From the NCBI GenBank assembly GCA_020726505.1, contig JAHLEZ010000003.1, positions 496,001 to 560,000 of the forward strand: a stretch of 64,000 bases of DNA, read 5' to 3'. This DNA is from Leptodontidium sp. MPI-SDFR-AT-0119 (lineage: Eukaryota; Ascomycota; Leotiomycetes; Helotiales; Leptodontidiaceae). A program made the position numbers and the translations under genes. The stretch's first letter is position 1, and the number at the start of each line of letters is the position of its first letter. Positions 1 through 10,301 of the stretch are shown one piece after another. The notes beneath the pieces were generated by a model that did no database searches, was not told the DNA's origin, and saw only the letters and a program-made list of their open reading frames with translations.

Positions 1-275
1 GGAGAGTTTATGGGCTGTGGAAGCACCCTCTTGTACAAAGCCATCAATGATTCTCACAATTTCAGTCTTTACGTGAAGTGTCAAGCTAAGTCGAAGCAGA
101 ACATATTATATTAATTGGCCCAACGAGCCTTTCGAGACATTTCGGTACAACTTTTTAGAAGTTAAACAAACCGCTTCATTCTAAACAATCATGCAGCCAG
201 CCTCCAACGCCACGCTCGACTCATCAACTCATCAACTCACATACTCTACTTGGGTATCAGGTATCAGGTAAGGTA

Positions 276-1361
276 TCACAAACATCCCTGTCTGAGGGCT
301 CTCTTCGCGATCTCCGGCTCCTCTCCAAGCATAGTAGGGTACTTCCATCTGAACCCCCACTTCATCCACAACTTGAACTTCTCACCCTTCTTCATCTCCT
401 TCCATCTCTCCAGGAGTACGGCTTGCTCTTCGGGACTCTTCGCCTTGTATGTCGGTCCCGTCCAGCACAAGAATATGATGCTGATGCAGCACCATGCGTA
501 CGGCAGGCCTCGCTTGCGATGTTGTCCTAGCATGAGTCCTTTGAATGACATCCAGCTCTCGAGGAGTCCGATGATCAACCATAGGAGGAACCAACCGACT
601 GGCACCAATACGCAGATGAGGATCAATGGAGTGAGCCAGTATCGATCGGAGTGGTAGTCGCCGTAGTAATAGCCGCTTCCTGACCCTGAAGAGGATGATG
701 AAGTGTCGTAGACCCAGGTTGCCGTGCACTTAGCAGCTGATCCTGTAGGGGTAGAACAAGTTGTGGTGGGGGTGTAGCAGTATGCCATGGATGATGGTTC
801 GTAGAGCGACGAAGCATAGGCTACCTCGTCGGCATCAACATCCGTGGCGTTGAGTATGGCCACGACATAGGTCTGCTGAGGTTCGTTGTAGTATCCATAG
901 GGGTAGGTTGTCGTAGAAGTAGTTGCGGTGACCGGAGTTGGAGTGATGATTGCCGGGAGGGTCACTGGGACATTGGTAGAAAATGTCCAGTCCTGACCGC
1001 TGCAGGTGGAAGCGGCGGAGTATGTGATCGGGATGAAATAGGAAGTATAGACACCGGTCAGGTAATCGCTCGCAGGAGTACGAGAAACTGGTGAACCGCT
1101 CTCGAGGACTTCATACACAACCGTGACATCGGCGTAGGCTGCGGATTCGGTCAATGTAGAGAGAACGGACACAGCAGCTGTTGGTTTCGCTACATTGCTC
1201 GTATATGTGTAGACTGACTCGGGAATGGTAGTGCTGCCCCTAAGGTAGGTGAACGCTGATTCTGTATAGACAGACAGAACCACATATGAGGTGACAATAT
1301 ACGGAGCAGCGGAGACGGTGAGCGCAAGGCACGCGCACAGGAAGAGCGAGAGGAACTGCAT
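276..1361 (-). CDS. Secreted/membrane-anchored hypothetical protein (361 aa)
   Basis: Not recognised as a named family. The N-terminus (about residues 1-18) is a clear signal peptide ending in a VSAAP-type cleavage site. Residues about 20-225 form a Ser/Thr/Tyr-rich ectodomain with a few cysteines and a Ser/Gly run just before the membrane. A strong hydrophobic segment follows at about 243-268, and a second, weaker one (AWCCISIIFLCW) lies near 285-300. The remaining ~60 residues are basic and probably cytoplasmic. The single exon starts at an ATG directly before the signal peptide. The overall plan resembles fungal single-pass surface sensors with a glycosylated ectodomain, but it has no WSC or LysM domain, so a sensing role is only a guess. 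Confidence 0.75.
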   Translation of the reverse strand: MQFLSLFLCACLALTVSAAPYIVTSYVVLSVYTESAFTYLRGSTTIPESVYTYTSNVAKPTAAVSVLSTLTESAAYADVTVVYEVLESGSPVSRTPASDYLTGVYTSYFIPITYSAASTCSGQDWTFSTNVPVTLPAIITPTPVTATTSTTTYPYGYYNEPQQTYVVAILNATDVDADEVAYASSLYEPSSMAYCYTPTTTCSTPTGSAAKCTATWVYDTSSSSSGSGSGYYYGDYHSDRYWLTPLILICVLVPVGWFLLWLIIGLLESWMSFKGLMLGQHRKRGLPYAWCCISIIFLCWTGPTYKAKSPEEQAVLLERWKEMKKGEKFKLWMKWGFRWKYPTMLGEEPEIAKRALRQGCL

Positions 1362-2379
1362 TATGAATGCAAATTAAGTATTCTGAGCGAATGGACGAGT
1401 GATGACCCTTCTCCAGGGTATTGACGAGTTTGATTGCTGAGCGAATGAAGCAAATCAAAACTATCGTGAACAGAGAAAAAGAAAAAGGCGCGAGGGCTTC
1501 ACCTTATGTTTAAGCTTGAATTTGTGGCACAGGACGCCTTGCCGAAGGGAGTCACATCCCCCACTTATCTCATGCGCGCAGGGACCAGATTAGAATTGTT
1601 TTCAGGGGGCGGAGTCGTATTTTGTTGGTGGTGTTGAAAGAAAATTGAAAATTGAGACGAAAGTGGCTGTTGCTCCCGTCTTGGCACTGCTGTGCCCCTC
1701 GGTGGCGGATATGATTGATTGGCTTTTCTAAGGGTCAAAATACTCTCCACAGGCCTTAATAAATGTTAAATGGTCGGACCAATTGAACACCAAGATCTAG
1801 TATCATCACCAGGTGATTGGTCAATCCACGCTCAAAGTCCCATTGGAACTGGTGACATTTAAGTAGTATACTTCTTGGATTAAAATCTTGGATAATTTCC
1901 TGAAGTGCATCCATCGTTCTTTAATATTTCTCAATCAATCGAGGGGGGGTTTTTTTGCAGGTCTTTACTCCTCCAGGCTCGAGAATTCTGGAAACGAGTT
2001 CTGGGTCACGGTGTGCGAAAAATAAGTATCTGGTGAGTGAAACTAGAGTTGCTACACTCCATTTCATTTGCTGCGACTATCTCTACAGATAATAAATTCT
2101 GAAAACCATAAAGAGCAAACCCGTCCTTGAATCCACACAAGAGCGTCCAGTACCTGTCCTTCGCTTCTCTTGCCAGAACAAGAAAATTTGCAATATCATG
2201 AAAAACGCATCTCCAATAACCGATATAATCCTTACACAAGAAGACATTGCAGACATCCCCTCCATCATAGTGTTATTAGCCCGAAAAAGTTGCACCATCA
2301 TGATTCCAGTAACTCCTCGTTCCATATTCCCTTCATTCAACACATCCCCGCCATGAAATCCGGCGACCTCTCTTCATCT
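1362..2379. other. Intergenic, no gene seen
   Basis: About 1 kb between two minus-strand genes. It would hold the promoter of the membrane-protein gene and the 3' end of the next gene. Only short frames without splice-consistent extension were found. A run of G then T (around 1944-1956) is the only low-complexity stretch. Confidence 0.5.
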
Positions 2380-3163
2380 TCAACGACAGCGGGGGCGACG
2401 AGGTCCATAGTCATCCTCGTTGGCATTGGCCTCAATGCTGTATCGTATGTTGTGACCTGTCAAGAGCTCATAGGCTTCGGCAACTTGACTGTGGCTGCCC
2501 TTGATGACGATCGTAGCAATCTGCCCATCCAGATTCTTTAGACCAGTGATCGACGCACCAGTTCGATCCTTGAAGTCCATGCCGGGAACATATCCACCAA
2601 GCTGTCTCTCAAACAAAGCATCGAATGCGGCTAATGACATATCCATAGTAATATCTGCGCCATTGGTCACAGGTTGCAGGATATGAAGCAACGGTCTGTA
2701 AGGGTTGCGTGGTCTGGCAACTCTGGCGTGTGGTCCCCGAGTTCCATCATGGCGACGGCGATTTCGACGACGACTGCGACGAGTCTGGGGCTCCTCAACC
2801 TCAGGCTCGGAATAGTAATCAGCACCATAATAATCAGCTTGGTCGTCCCCCTCGTCTTGATATGGCTGTGCTGCATAGTCAGCATGCTCCTGGTGTGGGT
2901 GTGCATGAGGTGGCCAGACATCATAGGCAGGTTCTGTTGCGGATTAGCCGTGAGGTTTGTGAGGATGGACTGCAAGTGCTTACCTTGATTTCCAGCGGCT
3001 GCGAGGGAGTCGTATGCTCCGCTAAAGACTGTATGATATCAGTATCGGCTTTATTATGTTATTTTTATCATCGGGGCACACTGTCATATCCGGCGTTGTG
3101 GCCCTGGTACCATTGGCCATTGGCAGGCTGGTGCTGGTAGTTGCCGTTGTTGCCGTTCATCAT
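2380..3163 (-). CDS. Arg-rich protein with weak KH-like C-terminus (226 aa, 3 exons)
   Basis: Spliced model: exons 3163-3082, 3028-2984 and 2933-2380. The introns are 53 nt (weak GTGTGC donor, CAG acceptor) and 50 nt (GTAAGC donor, CTAAT branch, CAG acceptor). Exon lengths sum to 227 codons. The product has an Asn/Gln/His/Tyr-rich N-terminus, an acidic Tyr-rich middle, a strongly basic patch of Arg repeats near residues 95-125, then a folded-looking C-terminal ~85 residues containing GMDFKDRTGASITGL followed by a beta-strand IATIVIKGS and a helix. That order resembles the second half of a KH fold, but the GxxG loop is missing. RNA binding is an inference from the basic patch. The start is the first of two adjacent ATGs; a short upstream ATG frame at 3190 is out of phase. 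Confidence 0.6.
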
Positions 3164-3659
3164 AGATGATGTTCAACTTGAGCGGACATGATCTGCGAGA
3201 ATGTGCTTGAAGCGTGCTTGTTTTCGCTGTTGTAGTCGCGCTGGATGGCAAGTGAGGCGGTGGCAATAGACTGAGTGCGAGATAAGTATCAACACTAGGT
3301 ATGAAGGTGACAAGATCAGTTGGTACTCACTTGCAATGACTAAATAGACTATGGTCTGTAGGTGTGAAGACAGACGCGTACAATGTCGCCGATGGAGCAC
3401 CTTCTCCTACCTAGACGAAGAGAATATTGACAATCCAGATCACGCCCAGTCTTGAGATCGAGGTGATTCCTTCCTAGTAGTCCGCGTCAAAACTCGACTA
3501 GAGGTTGAAGTGCGAACGTGGTAGGAGTGGAAGGCTCTCGCGTAATGTCTCGCTTACAGAGTCATCTTCTCTTCTTTTCCGTTCAACTTCAACTCTTCAT
3601 CAGCCTCAACCTTCCTCCAAACACTCCGAAAACCACAAAGGCCGGACGGGACGGGAGCA

Positions 3660-4617
3660 ATGGACTCGGCATCTGATCAGGCTACTGAGGCGAAGAAGCC
3701 ATCTTCTGGAGGAGATATGGCAAAGAAGTGGTTTATCAGGTGTAACGAGAGATGTGAGGACTTCCCATCCTTTCAGCTTTTCGTAGCTGATTGGGTATTG
3801 CAGCATGCCAACTTTTTCAAGTCAAACTTTCGCGTTGGAGGGAATGTTGCAGAAATCTCACCAAGCATCGCTGCGAAGTCATTCAAGTACTTTCCTCGAC
3901 TCCCTGTGGCGGTTCGACACCGAATCTGGAAGCACGCCATACCAGCAGGTCGCCTAGTCAGAATCTTCTACACGAAGATTCAGTACCTCTCAGGTACTTA
4001 CTCGAACGACGATCTTAGCCAAACGACTTTTACTTCCAATACGCCTGTTCCTTCCATGCTCCATGCCTGTTCCGAGTCCCGTGAAATCGCCTCGAAGGTA
4101 TACAAGCTCTGTCTTGGTACAGATCAAAGCCCTGCGACAGTGTACCTCGACCTGTCAGTGGACACTCTCTACTTCGGTAGCTTTGCGAGGAAAGACAGAA
4201 TCTTCGACGCTAGGACCTTGGTAAACACATTTGCCGAGGAGTTCTTTCAGAACATTCGTCATCTAGCCGTCCAGTATCAAACTTTCAAACGGTACTTCTG
4301 TAACAATATGCACGGCGTGGCGGATTTTGTGGGTATACAGACCCTTACGCTTGTGGTGGAGAACAATCCAAAGTCCGAGACCCACGAGATGGTGCTCAGA
4401 CTGGGAGATTGACCCGTGGTGGTCATATCGAGACGGCGAGACCAACGAATCCTTCGGTCCCGCTCAGTTGAAAGGACTGGAGGTTGGTGCGACTTATGAA
4501 TACAGTACGGACTGGAGAGAATCTGCCTATGAAGCAGATGAGATTCTGTATGAGATATGCGATGATTGTCCAGCCTTGAATCTTCTGCTGCCAGAAATCA
4601 AGATTGTCTTTCGTTGA
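3660..4617 (+). pseudogene. 2EXR-domain protein, broken by a +1 shift at 4410
   Basis: Residues about 80-175 carry the fungal 2EXR domain: the opening FPRLPVAVRHRIWKHAIP, then ML.ACSESREIA, then VYLDLSVDTLYFG. The 2EXR family is common and expanded in filamentous ascomycetes and its molecular role is unknown. The first frame stops at 4410-4412 (TGA), yet the next frame continues smoothly from DPWWSYRDGET to a stop at 4615-4617, adding about 68 plausible residues. Skipping one base at 4410 joins the two parts into about 318 residues. No GT-AG intron there has both the right phase and a good consensus; the only in-phase option (4333-4399) would remove sequence that looks coding. Either the gene is decaying or the assembly has one extra base. 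The 496 bp upstream is shared with the divergent Arg-rich gene. Confidence 0.65.
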
Positions 4618-5563
4618 AAAAGATCGACGGCTGATGGATGCAAGTGTGATTTTGGTCGTGGTCAGAAGCTGAGGAGCCGAGTGTGTTGTGGAAAAGAGCG
4701 ATGTTATTTACACCATCTTTGCTGGTCAGACTAGAGATGAGATTAGGAGGGGTAATAAACAAGTGTAACATTAACAGCAAGAAATAAAAAGGTCACAACA
4801 CAACCTTGGTACATATCACTTGAATGCGCACAAAAGATACCTAGCCCTCCCTCTCTATATTAAGCCTACTTCTCACTCTATACTCCTTACCTAAATCGTT
4901 TTCTAATTCTCCTTGCTATTCTCTATTCTCAACCTACACCCCTCACACAACGCTGGAAACGGCCTCCCTAACCTTACATCATTTCCAAAAGACAAGACCT
5001 GCCTATACGGGTGTGAAGACAGGAGCGGTGGAAGGTCTGGGCGTGGAAATGGCCGCATGCGTAGTGGATTATGCGGAAATGGCACATCTCTTGTTAGGGA
5101 GGGTGCGAGTGTGGAAGGATATAGATTGTGTGGGTGAGGAGAGGGAAAGAGATTGAATTAGCGTTGAGGAGGATTAGGCGATAGCGAAGAGAAGGTAGAA
5201 TAAGTTTTGGTAGAGAGGGCTGGAGATGAGGTAGAAGGAGATTTGAGGCTGGATTCGGGGACGGTTTGAGATTGATGTAGAAGTGTGAGATGGATGAACA
5301 GAGTGAGACATTTGAGAATTTTGAATTTTGAAGAAAGAGATGGGAATCGAAATTCCTTGTCTTGATGTTTTTCTTTCATTGTAGGTATTTGTTAAGTGGC
5401 TTGCTGGATATTAAATGGGACTGACCCTTGCTTGTACTCAACAGGGGAGAAGATGTGGTGGGAATCAGAGGCTACCGCTCGCTTCGGATACTCTTCGAAA
5501 TATTGAGGGCTAGCATGTTGGAATTTTCATGGGACATGGAAAAACTTCTTGGAATCAAGAGGT
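4618..5563. other. Intergenic, no gene seen
   Basis: Between the 2EXR gene and the convergent adaptor-like gene. It holds the 3' ends of both. Short frames here have no domain, splice support or coding texture. Confidence 0.45.
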
Positions 5564-7288
5564 TTATCGAGCTTTCAGCTTCGACTCATGCTCCTGCCAG
5601 AAATTCTTACATACTCTATGCCCCCAATGCTCAACCCACCACTCCCCAAAGCTATCCTCTACCGCAACGTCCACCTTCGCGATTCTCTCTTCCCGCTTCA
5701 ATCCACAAATCAGACATTGTTTAGGGGCTGGCAATCCCCCCTCTTGAGTCTTGACATGCATAGTCTCCGTGATCTCAGGGATCGCTAGATGGGTAGACGT
5801 ATCCTTCAGACTAGTATTTGCGACAGCGACAGCGGATCGCAGACGTCCGAGCTGCTCTTTCCATACCCTGACGACATCTGCAGCTTCTCGATCTTCCCGG
5901 ATGACTTCTGACTTGTCAACTCCAGTGAGTTTCATACCGCCTTTACCACCAGCTGCAGCAGGCCCGATCTTCATAGCTTGCGAGAGGAGGGTATCGCGTT
6001 TCCAGCGAAGCTTCCTCCCGGCTATGATTCGAGCGGCTACTGTTGCGATGAGGAGGTAGGCTCGGAGAAAGGAGATGGTTGAAGGGTCAGATATGATGCG
6101 GTTCTTTAGCGAGAATGGTTGGTCGGCTACGGCTTTGAAGAGGCTTGACTGTGGTAGGTCGAATAATGGAGGGAAAAGAGCTAGGATGATAGAAGGTGGT
6201 GGGATGTTTGTAGGTGGTGCTTCGTTCGCTTTTTGAGCAGCTGCTAAGACACCGTCTGCGTTATCCCAGGCCCATGCGTCTGCTTCAATGCCTGTAGTTG
6301 GCCTTGGAGATTTCACGGATGGTGTTTCTGAAGGCATGTCTGAAAAATCGCCCCATTCTTCCTCGACAATGTTTGGTGCTGGTGAGTCTTCATAAGGATC
6401 GGGTTTAGGCGGTGCAAAATTTGGCCATGCTGTTACAGGTGATGCTGAATTTGGTCTGGAATCTTTCTTTACATTCGAAAGCTGCTTGGTTGATAGTACC
6501 GGGCCTAGGTCACCAAATGGATTTCTTTCTTGGAAAGATGGTGACTTGGGTGCTTGGGGATATGGTAAACCACCAGCAGTCAGGCTAGATGATGATGGTA
6601 ACAAGTTTGTAGGCCGCTTGGAAGGTTTGGACTTTAGACTAGTGGCACCAAACATATCGGTGAGAGACTGTGTTGGAGGCGGTTGTGGCTGTGATACAGG
6701 CTCGGGAGCTGCAACTGTCTCAAAGTCCCCAAACTCGTCATCGTCCTCAGCTTCCGCTGATACCTCATCCGCGTCGAACAAAACATCTCCTCCGTATGAA
6801 GATTTCGGCGCTGGTGCGGGCTTTGGAGCTTCTGGTATTGGCTTGGTGTTTGCTCTGGGAGGACTTGGTGCGTCCTCCATATTATTGGAGAACAAATCCA
6901 GTGTAGATCTACGAGCTCCTGCTGGCCTGACCTGAGTTGCAGATGTTGTCCCCCATCCTCCATAATTGGCTTGTGTTGTAGGTAATGGCTGAATGGGTGT
7001 CTGGTTCTGGGGCACAGAAGCCTCGAATGATCCCCATATATCCTCTTGGCTTGTTGTCGTCGGTTGCGCTGAGGCAGTAGGCTGAAAACTGCTCATGTTC
7101 CCCCAAAGATCCTCCACCGGTTGCTTCGCTGGAGCTTGCCATTGCTGTCCCCCTCCAGGTCCACTTGTTCCCGTATGATTCGAACTGCCCAGAAAAGATA
7201 GATCATTCGATGCTGGTGTCGTGGCAGACTGTTTATCTTGCGGAGGATTATAGAAGCTGTCGAACTCGGCGAGGAGATCGGACGACAT
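5564..7288 (-). CDS. Adaptor-associated protein with DFGDF motifs (574 aa)
   Basis: Single-exon gene starting at ATG 7288. The N-terminus begins MSSDLLAEFDSFY, followed by ~330 residues of Pro/Ser/Gln-rich disordered sequence. Within it lie acidic aromatic motifs: DDDEFGDFETV near residue 180 and EEEWGDFSD near 315. These match the [DE]-x-F-x-x-F / W-x-x-F type of motif bound by the gamma-ear of AP-1 and GGA clathrin adaptors, as in aftiphilin and yeast Laa2-type proteins. The C-terminal ~200 residues are ordered and helical and end in a possible zinc-binding Cys/His set: CLICG, then EHWGHRVC. A role in clathrin-coated traffic is inferred from the motifs. It is divergent from the Rab GAP gene across 479 bp, which fits a membrane-traffic theme. 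Confidence 0.75.
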   Translation of the reverse strand: MSSDLLAEFDSFYNPPQDKQSATTPASNDLSFLGSSNHTGTSGPGGGQQWQAPAKQPVEDLWGNMSSFQPTASAQPTTTSQEDIWGSFEASVPQNQTPIQPLPTTQANYGGWGTTSATQVRPAGARRSTLDLFSNNMEDAPSPPRANTKPIPEAPKPAPAPKSSYGGDVLFDADEVSAEAEDDDEFGDFETVAAPEPVSQPQPPPTQSLTDMFGATSLKSKPSKRPTNLLPSSSSLTAGGLPYPQAPKSPSFQERNPFGDLGPVLSTKQLSNVKKDSRPNSASPVTAWPNFAPPKPDPYEDSPAPNIVEEEWGDFSDMPSETPSVKSPRPTTGIEADAWAWDNADGVLAAAQKANEAPPTNIPPPSIILALFPPLFDLPQSSLFKAVADQPFSLKNRIISDPSTISFLRAYLLIATVAARIIAGRKLRWKRDTLLSQAMKIGPAAAGGKGGMKLTGVDKSEVIREDREAADVVRVWKEQLGRLRSAVAVANTSLKDTSTHLAIPEITETMHVKTQEGGLPAPKQCLICGLKREERIAKVDVAVEDSFGEWWVEHWGHRVCKNFWQEHESKLKAR

Positions 7289-7767
7289 GGCGAGCGACAG
7301 TAGGAGACACGGCGTGGCAGTGAGAATTTAATCCTCTTGAGGATATTTAAATCATCGAGGGGATCATGGCAGCGCGGCTGCTTGCGGCGACTCCAGGGCT
7401 CTTTGTTGAACTGGCGGCTTAACCCAGACAGGCCGTTTCGAACAGGAACACAAAGTTTAGATATACTCGGCAAGGGAATGCTCGCCTTTCCTTTCGTTGA
7501 ATGTGCCGTGGGGGCGCCGACGAGTAGACTGCTCTTTCGGAGGTCGAAGGAGCAGAAGGCTGAAGGGCCCAGACCCGCCCTCTTGGGATTGGCTGGACCA
7601 TGGACCTGTTCTCCCAGCTCCACTAGCGTGCTACAACCAGGCAAGGGCAAGCCAGGCCAGACAGGGCTGATGCATATGACCCGTGCTGCACGTCTCCAGC
7701 CTCAAATCCAACATCAGGACTAGACATCCTGAACGTTCCTTGACCTTGACTGTATTCCCCTGCAGTG

Positions 7768-10301
7768 ATGCGATCTTTGGAGGAATCAAGGTTTGAGTCC
7801 TGCTCATCCAGCCTCAGCTTCGTTTTCTAACCCGTGTCTCAGAAACCGATGGCAGGTCACAACAAGCCATGCTGCAAGCCTCGATAGCTTCAAGAAGTCG
7901 GTGAAGGTCGATAGTGACAATAGTCCATGCATATCTGGCCTTCGTTCCGTCTGCTGGAAGGCATGTCTTGTCTTCTTGTCTTGTCTTCTTGTCTTGTCTG
8001 ACTAGTCCTGTTCGAGCAAGAGGTTAACCCTTCTGCTCTAGACTTTTCTGCTATTCCAGTCCACTGATATCACGAGCTGGTCACGGGCCTTGGATGACTC
8101 TCGAAGCGCCTACACATCTCTCCGAGAGCATCTCCTACGGTACATTGAAAATCCTGACGAGCTTGGGTCTGCATTAGATCCTTTGGATGACGATCAACAT
8201 GTAAGAGTTTCTTGTCAAGCTAGAGATCTTCCAATGTCATTGGATTATGCTGAGACGTTCAGTCACCGTGGAATACACTGCGACAGGATGAAGAGATACG
8301 AGCAGAGATCTTCCAAGATGTCGAACGCTGCATGCCGGAAGAGCCATACTTTCGACGACCTGAGACCCAAAGAATCTTGCTAGACATATTGTTCATCTTC
8401 TGCAAAATCAACCAAGATGTGGGATATCGCCAAGGAATGCACGAAGTTCTGGCACCTATCCTTTGGGTAGTGGAGGAGGATGCCATAGATTATGGACGCG
8501 ACGGCCGCCCAAAATCTATCTCCGACACCGATTTGCTCATGACGCAGACTTTAGATCCTGCTTACATTGAACATGATGCGTTCACTCTCCTCTCGTTAGT
8601 CATGAGATCAGCAAAATCGTTCTATGAGTTAGGTGAGCCAGACAGAAGATCAAGTATCACAGGTTCTGGAACCCCTCAGCAAGGAGCGTCCCCAATTGTA
8701 GAGCGAAGTAAACGAATACACGAGGTCTACCTCGCACGTTTGGATCCAGAACTTGCGAAGCATCTTACCGATATCGAAATATTGCCCCAGATTTTCTTGA
8801 TGTAAGCCATTTTCAAGATTCAGAAGGTTGAAGAGTGCTGATGAACACAGTCGATGGATTCGACTTCTCTTCGGGCGAGAGTTCCCATTCGATGATCTAT
8901 TAGCGTTATGGGATACTCTTTTGGCTGAAGACCCTGGACTAGATTTGGTAGATATGGTATGCGTAGCCATGCTTTTGAGAATCCGATGGCAGTGTAAGTG
9001 ACCCCCACTCGAAGGAGAAATGGTCTGACCTTTCGATAGTGCTAGAAGCAAATTACTCGTTTGCTCTAATGTTGTTACTCAAGTATCCTTCTCCGATAGC
9101 TCCAAATGGCCCCCGCACATTTGTAGATGATGCTATCTTTCTTCGAGACAATTTCAGCGCCGCCGGTGGTGCCAAAATCATCAGCAAGTACAGTGGGAAA
9201 ACACCCACTCTACGCTCATCGGATTCGCGACCCCCAACGCCTCTGGGTCAATCACTGAGCCCAAAGCGCACGCTCTCAAGGACCAAATCACCGCTTCCAT
9301 CACCCGCAAGGTTTTTACAGCAACAAGGTGGAGTTGAAGCTATTTTCCAAGGAGCAGCGAAAGGTGTCTTCGAAAGAGGAGAGCGGCTTGGTATTAATCA
9401 AGCTGTTCGAGACGCAGTCGGGGAGGTAAAAAAGAACATGCAAGGACTTCAGGCGTCTAGGAACAATTCCAGACGGACTTCCGATGTCATGAGATGGTCA
9501 CTGGACGAAGGGAGATCGGTTCCATATCCAAGGGCATCGGTAACAGCTATACTAGCTCGGAATCAGCAACTTGCACGAATGCTCGAAGAGGCTATGAATG
9601 GGCTTCGAATCGCTTCAATGTCGCCAGACGGAGATAAGGATAAATACGTCCAGGCAATGGATCTGGCAATTGCCAAAGTGGAATTTGTCAAGGTCTACTT
9701 GGAGGATTCAACAATGCCGCTACCAGAGTCACATCCCACTCCCCCAAACTCAGATCCCCCAATACCCGCGTCCCCCCCACAACCCCCACCTGGGACCCCT
9801 TTGAAAATGGCAACGCCAGAACCGCCAGCCTTGGCAACTCCAAATTCAGAGGCTCAACTATCTGTTGAGGAAGCAATGAGCGGATTGCCGAAATCCAGTC
9901 CGATCCTAGTTGCTGCAGTGAGTGCAGATACTCTGGCCGACCAAACACCATCCACTCCCGCCATAAACATCTCGCAAACACCCACGGAGAAGGGAGATCC
10001 ACTATCATCTTCAAGACCAAAAGCACCAGTACCAACCCGATCCAGCATTGCACAATCTAGTTTTTCGTGGATGCTAGAACCCGATACTCCCTCGTCCTCG
10101 TCAGCAAAATCTTTACCTCCAAATTCAGTTTCGCCATTCCTCAAGTCTGGAAGACGTCCGACTTCAGGACCGAATCGGGAGAAGGCGGCATTCTTGTTTG
10201 GCGATGATGGAGGGGAGTCGAGTTCACGGCCACCACTACTAGAGGATTCGGAAGAGGTCTTCAATCTGGGATCAATGAGAGGCAGCAAGGCAAAGTCATA
10301 G
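7768..10301 (+). CDS. TBC-domain Rab GAP, TBC1D5 type (747 aa, 6 exons)
   Basis: Exons 7768-7790, 7843-7960, 8042-8200, 8263-8801, 8851-8993 and 9040-10301; lengths total 748 codons. The assembled N-terminus runs MRSLEESRNRW, then GLRSVCWKTFLLFQ, as in TBC1D5 relatives. Both GAP fingers are present: the arginine finger in IFQDVERCMPE and the glutamine finger in GYRQGMHE. The rest of the TBC fold follows, with IRWIRLLFGREFPF and LWDTLL. The C-terminal ~350 residues are Pro/Ser-rich and disordered. The family stimulates GTP hydrolysis by Rab GTPases; human TBC1D5 acts on Rab7 with retromer, so an endosomal role is inferred. Intron 2 (7961-8041) uses a GC donor (AG|GCATGT) with a TAG acceptor; it is the choice that restores the conserved WK-FLLF junction. 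The first exon codes only eight residues. Confidence 0.88.
7964..8000 (+). repeat. 13-bp tandem repeat inside a GC-AG intron
   Basis: The unit TGTCTTGTCTTCT occurs twice exactly (7964-7976, 7977-7989), followed by a partial third copy to about 8000. It lies just inside the 5' end of intron 2 of the Rab GAP gene and supplies many pyrimidine-rich GT dinucleotides but no good GT donor. Confidence 0.85.

Noticed and set aside
8042..8059. Treating these 18 bases as intron, with acceptor CAG at 8059
   Set aside because: Phase also allows this, but it needs a poor GTCTTC/GTCTTG donor and loses the conserved FLLF residues encoded here.
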